From NCBI GenBank assembly GCA_036567945.1, contig DATCTM010000063.1:1-23453 (forward strand): 23,453 nucleotides of DNA. The letters are read 5' to 3'. Origin of the DNA: BRH-c54 sp036567945. GTDB taxonomy: Bacteria > Bacteroidota > Bacteroidia > Flavobacteriales_E > Vicingaceae. Below, one piece after another: positions 17,274-23,453 of this stretch. Position numbers and translations under genes: made by a program. The notes under the pieces are model-generated. The model was not told the origin of the DNA and did no database searches. It saw only the letters and a program-made list of their open reading frames with translations. Position 1 is the stretch's first letter. Each line of letters starts with the position of its first letter.

Positions 17274-17880
17274 AGTTTTGTAATAACCTCATACCAAATT
17301 TATGGCTTTTTTCAGGATGAAATTGTACTCCAAAAATATTTTCTTTTTCTACTGCAGAAACAAATTCGTAACCATAATTAGATTTGGTTAACACATCATT
17401 TTCATTTTTAGGTTGCATGTGGTAAGTATGCACAAAGTAAAATCTAGCTTCATCTTCAAGCCCTTCCATTAGCATCGATTTTTTACTAACAACAACTTCA
17501 TTCCAACTCATATGAGGAATTTTTAGTTGCTCGGTCATCTTAGATTTATCAAATTTAACAATATCCATATCTATCCAACCCAACCCTTTTTCTATTCCTT
17601 CTTCACTATTATTTCCTAACAACTGAGCTCCCAAACAAATGCCTAATATAGGCGTTTTATTATTAATAACTTTTTCATTGAGTATCTCAATTAAGCCGGA
17701 TTGTTGTAGATTTTTCATGCCATAGTCAAAACTACCTACTCCAGGTAATATAAGCTTATCAGCTTGAGCAATTTCTTCAGCAGAAGAACTGATAATTGAT
17801 TTAGCTCCAATACGCTTTAGCATATTTTGAATAGACTTAATATTTCCAGCGTTGTAGTTAATAATAGTAATCATGAACAA
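17260..17880 (-). CDS. HisH-like glutamine amidotransferase (WbuY type)
   Basis: A 206-residue class I glutamine amidotransferase. It has INYNAGNIKSIQNMLKRIGA, the oxyanion-hole region LILPGVGSFDYGM, the nucleophile elbow ILGICLGAQLLG (Cys82), and the catalytic His/Glu of FGVQFHPEKSH (His188, Glu190), so the triad is complete. It hydrolyses glutamine and passes ammonia to the HisF-like partner encoded just downstream. It starts MFMITIINYN; the ATG two codons in is equally likely. A perfect promoter box at 17898-17905 precedes it. Its pairing with a HisF that lacks the histidine-pathway Asp argues for a role in surface sugar amidation. Confidence 0.88.
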   Translation of the reverse strand: MFMITIINYNAGNIKSIQNMLKRIGAKSIISSSAEEIAQADKLILPGVGSFDYGMKNLQQSGLIEILNEKVINNKTPILGICLGAQLLGNNSEEGIEKGLGWIDMDIVKFDKSKMTEQLKIPHMSWNEVVVSKKSMLMEGLEDEARFYFVHTYHMQPKNENDVLTKSNYGYEFVSAVEKENIFGVQFHPEKSHKFGMRLLQNFVNL

Positions 17881-17897
17881 AATCTCTTAGAATGCTG

Positions 17898-17905
17898 CAA
17901 ATGTA
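17898..17905 (-). promoter_or_regulatory. -7 box of the hisH-like operon
   Basis: The minus strand reads TACATTTG (perfect consensus), 18 bp before the ATG. No clear terminator interrupts the four genes from here to 14319, so it may drive all of them. Confidence 0.55.
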
Positions 17906-17944
17906 CATGGATTTATTCAAATTAGATGGTAGACTCACTATAAA

Positions 17945-19144
17945 TTAACGTACTACTATCTTTTCAGATAAAATGGTAGTAGGAAGTTCTATTCGATAGA
18001 TGTAGATTCCTTTGCTTAAAAAAGATAAATCAATATTATTTTTTTGAAGTTGTTCATTACTATACACCACTCTTCCTGCTAAATCAACCACCTGAACGCT
18101 AACATTTTCAGTGCTTGCCGATAAATTCAAAAAATTTTCATGATAATACACCCCCACTCCATTACTTTCATTCTTAATAGCAATAATATCAGAATAACTA
18201 TAGGTTCCGTCAAAATCTGTTTGTTTTAACCTATAATAATTTATTCCTTTATGAGGATATTCATCAACAAAACCATAATCTAATACACTATTACTATTCC
18301 CTGCTCCTTTAACTTTTCCGATAACTTGAAAAAACTGTGCATCCATACTTCTTTCTATCGTAAAAAAGTTGTTGTTAATTTCTGATGAGGTTACCCACTC
18401 AAGTAAATTAGCATTGTTAGTTAATTTATTTCCTGTAAAAGATAGTAACTTAATAGGTGTTGGAATACTTGTACTCAACGTAATGTCATCTACAGCAAAA
18501 GAAGGGTCGCTGGCAGAACCATTTCCATCATTCACCCATCTAAAACCTATCCTAACATTAGGATTATTATCAGCCGAAGCCGGCAACAATCCAGAAAAAG
18601 CAGTCCACAACCCTTGCCCTCCTCCACAAGTTGATGTTTTAGGCAATGCGTTTATATTATTCCAAACAGCTCCATCAAAATACCACAAAGTAGCATCATC
18701 ATTCGTTCCTTCACCATTTTCAATGTAATTAAATTCTATAGTAATACCAGATTGACCAGTGCAATTAATAATTGGAGATTCACACCTAATATTAGTTGCT
18801 TCATCGGGACCGGAATCATCATAAGCTGCTCCACAATCTCCTGAAGGACAAAAAACAAATGCTGCAGCAGAAGTTGAAACATTTCCAAGATGGAGAGATT
18901 GATCTGCACCACAACCGCTACCACAAACACCCGCTGAATTTCCATTTTCTTGACAAGAAACATAGAATTTATTAGCATTAACACCATTTACACCAACATT
19001 GCTAGTTGTCCATGCAACAAAACTAGGATCGCAACCTGACCCTGCTACACAAACAGAACCATCAAATGTTTCTGTATAAAATATTTGAGCGTTTGCTATA
19101 GTTACCAAAAAAAGAAAAAATAATATCAGCACTATCTTCTTCAT
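17945..19144 (-). CDS. Secreted protein with type IX sorting domain
   Basis: The 399-residue protein has a Sec signal peptide (MKKIVLILFFLFLVTIANAQ). A ~190-residue beta-sandwich rich in paired cysteines follows, resembling MAM or jelly-roll adhesion domains (ITIEFNYIENGEGTNDDATL, VRIGFRWVNDGNGSASDPSF, AVDDITL). Then comes an Ig/Fn3-like stretch (LLEWVTSSEINNNFFTIERS ... YYRLKQTDFDGTYSYSDI) and a C-terminal Por sorting domain ending KGIYIYRIELPTTILSEKIVVR. It is exported across the outer membrane by T9SS and anchored or released. A 50-bp stretch near its 3' end is almost identical to that of the next gene, a sign of gene conversion or recent duplication. Confidence 0.85.
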   Translation of the reverse strand: MKKIVLILFFLFLVTIANAQIFYTETFDGSVCVAGSGCDPSFVAWTTSNVGVNGVNANKFYVSCQENGNSAGVCGSGCGADQSLHLGNVSTSAAAFVFCPSGDCGAAYDDSGPDEATNIRCESPIINCTGQSGITIEFNYIENGEGTNDDATLWYFDGAVWNNINALPKTSTCGGGQGLWTAFSGLLPASADNNPNVRIGFRWVNDGNGSASDPSFAVDDITLSTSIPTPIKLLSFTGNKLTNNANLLEWVTSSEINNNFFTIERSMDAQFFQVIGKVKGAGNSNSVLDYGFVDEYPHKGINYYRLKQTDFDGTYSYSDIIAIKNESNGVGVYYHENFLNLSASTENVSVQVVDLAGRVVYSNEQLQKNNIDLSFLSKGIYIYRIELPTTILSEKIVVR

Positions 19145-19160
19145 AACTCAAAGTTTAACC

Positions 19161-19168
19161 CAAAGTTA
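19161..19168 (-). promoter_or_regulatory. -7 box of the first T9SS gene
   Basis: The minus strand reads TAACTTTG, a perfect consensus, 17 bp before the ATG. Confidence 0.5.
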
Positions 19169-19236
19169 ATCAATAAGTTACTCGTTTCTATTTCTATTTT
19201 TTTGAATTATTTCAGTTCTAAACTTAATATAATTAG

Positions 19237-21165
19237 CTACTGTACTATAATTTTATCTGATAAAATAATGTTAGAAAATTCTATTCGGTAAATGTAGATT
19301 CCTTTGCTTAAAAAAGATAAATCAATATTATTTTTTTGAGACTCACTATTATATACAACCCTTCCTGTTAAGTCTAATAGTTGTAAAATATAAGATTCTT
19401 CTGACTGAATGGTAAGTTGATTATCATAAGCAAAAACACTTAATTGATTATCTTTTTTTCTTGAAATGGCAACCATATTAAAATATTCAGACTTACCATC
19501 AAAATCAGTCTGTTTTAGTCTATAATAATAAGTTGATATTTGCTCTTTAGGAAAAACATCAATAAAATTATAATTTAATATAATAGAAGAATTTCCAGAA
19601 CCTGTTACAATAGCTATGGTTTCAAAATTGATGGCATCAGCACTTCTTTCTAATGTAAAATAATCGTTATTTATTTCGGTTAACGTAACCCATTTCAACA
19701 TGTTGGAATTATCATCATATATTTCACCTGAAAACTCTACTAACTCAATAGGAAGTAAAGCTGTTGGTGTGCATCCATCATTTTCATAAGTTGGATTGCC
19801 TTCAGCATCAAAAGCAACATAAGCACCGTCAGTACTAGACAATAAACATCTATCATAACCTACTGTATCAATACAATCCGAACCAAAATCTACACTTAAA
19901 TACCTTATAGAACAAGTAGCATTATAGTTTGCAAAACGGCCTGATGTATTTGTATTATTTGCAAATACAGCATAATAAGGTCCTGTTCCACATAAGCCAC
20001 TAAAATCGAAGTTGAAAGTAGGATTTGCACCTGTAAATACAACTACATCAGCTCCCGATGGTATAGGGTCTGCTTCAACAAAAAGTCCTGGACAGTTTGC
20101 CCAAGAATTTAAAGAGTCTACATAATTTGGATTAGTAGTCCATGTTTGAGTTCCACACCCTGAATTGCAAAAAGCACCTCCATTAGGGAAATTAACAGTA
20201 AGGCTATCCATATATAAAGCATCATCTCCATTTGTAAAAGTAAAAAATTCGTTTATTCCTTCTATCGTTCCTCCACAAGCATCCACTAAAATCCCTGTAA
20301 TTTCTGAACAAGTACATGTTGCTGTTAACTGATTACCTGTTAAAAAACTCATTGTTAAATAGTTTTCATCACAATTAGAGTTTGTTCCATTGTATTCGAA
20401 AATGGCAAAATAATAAGTAGTATTTGTTGACAACCCTGTAATTGTAACTGTATTTCCTGAACCATTATAAACAACAAATTCACCAGATGCAATAGTACTA
20501 CCTGAACCAAAAACTGCATTTGCGATATAATTTGTTTGATCGGTAGGTGTTCCTGAAATTGGTGAAATAGATGCTACTACAATTCTATTCGCTCCATTTC
20601 CACTCGTCCAATTTAAATCCATAGCATAACAACCTATATTAGAAAAATTAATTGCACTTGAATTTACAGTAGGTTCTGAAGAAGGGGAGCAAGTTATTAA
20701 CTCAGTAATATTTACATCATCCAAACCACAATTTCCAGCACTTTTAGTGTAAGTCCATCTCACATACCTTGTTGTTGATGTTAACGCCAAACTAATATCA
20801 TCACAATCAGTAAATGTTGTGTTTCCCGGTCCATAAGTTCCTAAGGTACTCCAAACCAAACCATCAGGAGATTCTTCTACCAAACAAAAAGAAGCAGCAT
20901 CCATTGATGCACTTTTTAATTTAAAAGTCAAAAGATTAGGTGTTCCTGAAAAAAATACTTGATAAAAATCTCCACTGGAATTAAGTTGTCCCATATCAGT
21001 AGTTGTACATGCAAAAGATGATGTATATGTACCTGTTCCGCTGTCCGTCCAACCTAAAGGAGCTCCCGCACTCCATGTTGTTCTGGATACAGGAAGAGCG
21101 GTTTGGGAAAACCCAATAAGTGCTGTAAGTAGAATGATTATTAGTATGATAATCTTCTTATACAT
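19237..21165 (-). CDS. Large secreted protein with type IX sorting domain
   Basis: The 642-residue protein starts with a signal peptide ending in GFSQ. Its first domain is a beta-sandwich (FYQVFFSGTPNLLTFKLKSA, FCLVEESPDGLVWSTLGTYG, TRYVRWTYTKSAGNCGLDDV), followed by an Fn3-like module (NTTYYFAIFEYNGTNSNCDE). A central lamin-tail-like domain begins ITGILVDACGGTIEGINEFF, then an Ig/Fn3-like stretch (FTLERSADAINFETIAIVTG ... YYYRLKQTDFDGKSEYFNMV) and the Por sorting domain ending KGIYIYRIEFSNIILSDKII. It is exported by T9SS. The ILVDACG domain is shared with the gene at 21366, and its upstream region is a repeat of that gene's upstream region. Confidence 0.85.
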   Translation of the reverse strand: MYKKIIILIIILLTALIGFSQTALPVSRTTWSAGAPLGWTDSGTGTYTSSFACTTTDMGQLNSSGDFYQVFFSGTPNLLTFKLKSASMDAASFCLVEESPDGLVWSTLGTYGPGNTTFTDCDDISLALTSTTRYVRWTYTKSAGNCGLDDVNITELITCSPSSEPTVNSSAINFSNIGCYAMDLNWTSGNGANRIVVASISPISGTPTDQTNYIANAVFGSGSTIASGEFVVYNGSGNTVTITGLSTNTTYYFAIFEYNGTNSNCDENYLTMSFLTGNQLTATCTCSEITGILVDACGGTIEGINEFFTFTNGDDALYMDSLTVNFPNGGAFCNSGCGTQTWTTNPNYVDSLNSWANCPGLFVEADPIPSGADVVVFTGANPTFNFDFSGLCGTGPYYAVFANNTNTSGRFANYNATCSIRYLSVDFGSDCIDTVGYDRCLLSSTDGAYVAFDAEGNPTYENDGCTPTALLPIELVEFSGEIYDDNSNMLKWVTLTEINNDYFTLERSADAINFETIAIVTGSGNSSIILNYNFIDVFPKEQISTYYYRLKQTDFDGKSEYFNMVAISRKKDNQLSVFAYDNQLTIQSEESYILQLLDLTGRVVYNSESQKNNIDLSFLSKGIYIYRIEFSNIILSDKIIVQ

Positions 21166-21330
21166 TTTCTAAAAAGTTGAATTTAAAATGGTTTAGGAAT
21201 ATCCGTATAGGTAATCACTTTAAATTCTATAAACAAATTTACGTGTGATTATTGATTCTAAAGCTATTTATTATGTTATAAAACTATTAACTTTTAAACA
21301 GTTATTTAACAAAAAATTGTTATTTGGAAC
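21166..21330 (-). promoter_or_regulatory. Duplicated promoter and leader, copy 1
   Basis: The ~65 bp before the ATG is nearly identical to 23278-23345; both contain GTGATTACCTA and CCTAAACCATTTTAAATTCA on the minus strand. A perfect -7 box TAAATTTG stands at 21234-21241. Further upstream CAGTTATTTAACAAA is also shared. Confidence 0.6.
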
Positions 21331-21365
21331 AATTTTGAACAACCAACTAACTCAAGAGAAGTCAG

Positions 21366-23270
21366 TTACCTAAGTAACGTAACCGAACCTTTAACAACCT
21401 CTCTTTTACCTCCTAAAAAAGTAACATCAATCAAGTAAAAATAAGTACCTGTTGGCACAATACTTCCTTGATAAGTTCCATCCCAACCTTCATCTATTTC
21501 TTTCCATGAAAATAACTGCTCTCCCCACCTATTAAAGATAGTTGCTTCAAAAAAATCAAATTCACTGCCTTTTATCATAAAGACATCATTATTATTATCA
21601 TTATTAGGCGTAAAAGTATTGGGAACAAAAATAGTTGGCACTAAACATTCGTCTCTGGTAATTTCTATTTGATCTTCAGAAGTGCAACCATTATCAGTAG
21701 ATGTAACGGTATAAATTCCTTCAGTATAAACAATTATAGAATCAACTCCTGTTTCTCCTGAACTCCAAACTAAATTAGCTCCTCCAACGGCATTTATAAT
21801 AAAACCTGTTAGTAATTCATCTCTGCAAATGGTGTTGTTGTTTTGCACTATATTTACTTGGCTGGTAGCAATAATGGTTAAGTTGGTTTCAACAATACTA
21901 TCACACCCTAAAGAAGTGGTAAGTACATCTGTATAAACACCTGTTAAAGCATAAACATTTCCTCCTACTGCTATACTGAATCCGGGACATTCAGTAAAAC
22001 TCTGAGTGCTAAACTTTGTAGGATTGATGTTTAACGTAGTCGTAATAATGCTATCACAACCTACACTACTTCCACCAACAAGTGTATCGATATAATTTCC
22101 AGCTGTAGTTTGAAAAGCACCTGCTAGGAAAATACTATCTCCTTGGCAAATAGCTACGCTTGTTGAACCTGTGGTAAAATTATTTACCGCAAGGTTAGTG
22201 GTAATTATACTGTCACAACCTGATGCTGCTCCACCAATAAGTGTATCAATATAAGTTCCTTGAGTATTTACCTGACTTCCTCCCGGCAAGGTATAACTTT
22301 GTCCTTGACAGATATTCGCATTTTGAGTAGCTGTAGCTGGTGGGTTAATAGTAATTAAAATACTATCCGTAATAGTTCCACAAGCTGCCGAACCTTCTAC
22401 ATAAATATAAAAATCTGAGGTATCGTTCATTGAAGAAGTATAAGTAGTGGTATTGCTTGTTGTTGAACTAAAAAATCCATTGCCACCGCTCCAAAGTAAA
22501 TTTTGTAGTGAACTACTAGCATTTACTGTTAATTGAACATTATCTCCCGGACAAATAGTAGTTGGTGACAGTGCAGTAATACTAACATTAGCAGAAATAA
22601 AAGGGGCTTGACAAGCAAAATTATCATAGGTTACGTTACCTTGCCAGTCAAAATTAGCTAATGCTCCATCTCTTATTGCTGATGCTCCACCAATAGTTCC
22701 ATTTTGATTAACCAGTAATGTTCTGTCGTAAGTTACTGCATCTGAACATCCACTTGGAGATGAAAATGAAATAGACAAAGTTCTCATTCCCGGAGAAGTA
22801 CTCCAATTAGCAAAATGCCCCGCAGTATTTCCTGCACATTGAAAAATAACATACATCGTATCAGCCAAGTTGGCAAAAGAATTAGCATTTACATCAATAG
22901 CGGTACTTGTTACAAGCAATACTCTAGCTCCTGCCGGTAAAATTCCATTAGTTGGTTCGAGTAATAGTCCGCAACCCTGTACGGTAGCATTTAATGCACT
23001 AACAGCATTTGCTGTAGTAGTATTCTGGCAAGTGTTTAACCAAAGGTTAGAAGAGTTAGCCCAACTAACATTCATATTAGCTACATTAAGAGGAGTATTA
23101 CCTACAACAAAACGAACCATTTCATTTTCCCCTTCGGGAGAACCACAAGCATCTACAAGGATACTTTCTATTTCAAAACAAGTAGTTGGGGTTTGTGCTT
23201 TAGCATTTAAAGCTAGAAAAAATATTATTATTAAAAATAAAGTTTTTAATCCATTAACTTTAAAAATCAT
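21366..23270 (-). CDS. Secreted repeat protein with gliding-motility C-terminal domain
   Basis: The 634-residue protein has a signal peptide (LFLIIIFFLALNAKAQ), then a lamin-tail-like domain (ESILVDACGSPEGENEMVRF) similar to that of the neighbouring gene. A PKD/Ig-like segment (TICPGDNVQLTVNASSSLQN) follows. Next are three tandem repeats of ~65 residues, each with ICQGxSxxLxGG-like and GxYxDTLxGGxxxGCDSIIT motifs (the third degenerate), and a further Ig-like part. The end is a CHU_C/gliding-associated type B sorting domain (VPNTFTPNNDNNNDVFMIKG, FNRWGEQLFSWKE, GWDGTYQGSIVPTGTYFYLI). This sort signal is the type B of T9SS and is also found on SprB-like adhesins. It is probably a surface adhesin. 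Confidence 0.88.
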   Translation of the reverse strand: MIFKVNGLKTLFLIIIFFLALNAKAQTPTTCFEIESILVDACGSPEGENEMVRFVVGNTPLNVANMNVSWANSSNLWLNTCQNTTTANAVSALNATVQGCGLLLEPTNGILPAGARVLLVTSTAIDVNANSFANLADTMYVIFQCAGNTAGHFANWSTSPGMRTLSISFSSPSGCSDAVTYDRTLLVNQNGTIGGASAIRDGALANFDWQGNVTYDNFACQAPFISANVSITALSPTTICPGDNVQLTVNASSSLQNLLWSGGNGFFSSTTSNTTTYTSSMNDTSDFYIYVEGSAACGTITDSILITINPPATATQNANICQGQSYTLPGGSQVNTQGTYIDTLIGGAASGCDSIITTNLAVNNFTTGSTSVAICQGDSIFLAGAFQTTAGNYIDTLVGGSSVGCDSIITTTLNINPTKFSTQSFTECPGFSIAVGGNVYALTGVYTDVLTTSLGCDSIVETNLTIIATSQVNIVQNNNTICRDELLTGFIINAVGGANLVWSSGETGVDSIIVYTEGIYTVTSTDNGCTSEDQIEITRDECLVPTIFVPNTFTPNNDNNNDVFMIKGSEFDFFEATIFNRWGEQLFSWKEIDEGWDGTYQGSIVPTGTYFYLIDVTFLGGKREVVKGSVTLLR

Positions 23271-23277
23271 TACTCAT

Positions 23278-23430
23278 AAAAGTTGAATTTAAAATGGTTT
23301 AGGAAAATCCATGTAGGTAATCACTTTAAATTTCTATGCAAAAGTAAATCTAATCTTTTGATTAAATTCAGTTTAAAAGTTATGAAAATGTTAATCTTTC
23401 AACAGTTATTTAACAAATGAGATGTGAATT
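23278..23430 (-). promoter_or_regulatory. Duplicated promoter and leader, copy 2
   Basis: It matches 21166-21330: the leader shares GTGATTACCTA and CCTAAACCATTTTAAATTCA on the minus strand. A perfect -7 box TACTTTTG is at 23339-23346. CAGTTATTTAACAAA occurs again further upstream. Confidence 0.6.
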
Positions 23431-23453
23431 GATATTTGTTATTCGTTGTTCAT

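Noticed and set aside
18369..18987. Reading frames opposite or out of frame within the first T9SS gene.
   Set aside because: These are shadows of the cysteine-rich secreted protein, with no supporting signals.
22870..23286. Long plus-strand frame opposite the gliding-domain gene.
   Set aside because: It lies wholly inside a gene with a clear signal peptide and domains, and it has no promoter or family features.
23442..23453. A minus-strand ATG at the very end of the window as the start of another gene.
   Set aside because: It meets a stop codon after four codons.

Overview
The window looks like chromosome of a Bacteroidota member, probably a flavobacterium-like gliding bacterium. The DNA is AT-rich, promoters follow the Bacteroidota TAnnTTTG -7 consensus, Shine-Dalgarno sites are largely absent, and three exported proteins carry type IX secretion (Por) or gliding-motility C-terminal domains. 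No species can be named from the sequence alone.

Layout. Positions 1-1345 are ordinary chromosome: a partial membrane protein, a small membrane protein and a short ssb, all on the minus strand. Positions 1346-13068 are accessory. By my reading they are two related IS1595-type transposons inserted head-to-tail. Transposon 1 (1354-9322, about 8 kb) has perfect terminal inverted repeats (TIRs) of about 31 bp. Transposon 2 (9331-13060, about 3.7 kb) has closely related TIRs. The same 8-bp sequence GTTACTTT stands at 1346-1353, 9323-9330 and 13061-13068, as expected for 8-bp target duplications with the middle copy shared. Positions 13069-23453 are chromosome again: a DUF302/rhodanese operon behind a candidate Crp/Fnr-type operator; a convergent minus-strand cluster (HisH-like, HisF-like, family 2 glycosyltransferase, MiaA); and three large secreted surface proteins.

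The two transposons share a plan although most cargo differs. The left end carries a built-in promoter 14 bp inside the TIR that drives the first cargo gene. Each contains a tRNA or tRNA-like gene directly upstream of a very similar ISXO2/IS1595-type transposase. Each carries a Panacea (DUF4065) antitoxin gene followed by a ~150-residue partner, a copy (one decayed) of a tiny membrane protein, and 11-bp-phased repeats. Each ends with a ~205-bp conserved structured block next to the right TIR. Transposon 1 adds three tandem micro-ORFs with AT-hook-like tails, a UVR-motif protein, a C2-like lipoprotein divergent from an XRE regulator across an 18-bp palindrome, and a 40-residue basic ORF between two strong terminators.

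The most unusual signals are these. Both tRNA genes have an enlarged or mispaired anticodon loop containing YTTGACA. The 5' half of each anticodon arm is also duplicated nearby (16 bp and 14 bp exact). The right-end blocks keep their hairpins through compensatory changes. A tRNA plus IS1595-type transposase plus structured right-end element is the best candidate here for an undescribed mobile system.
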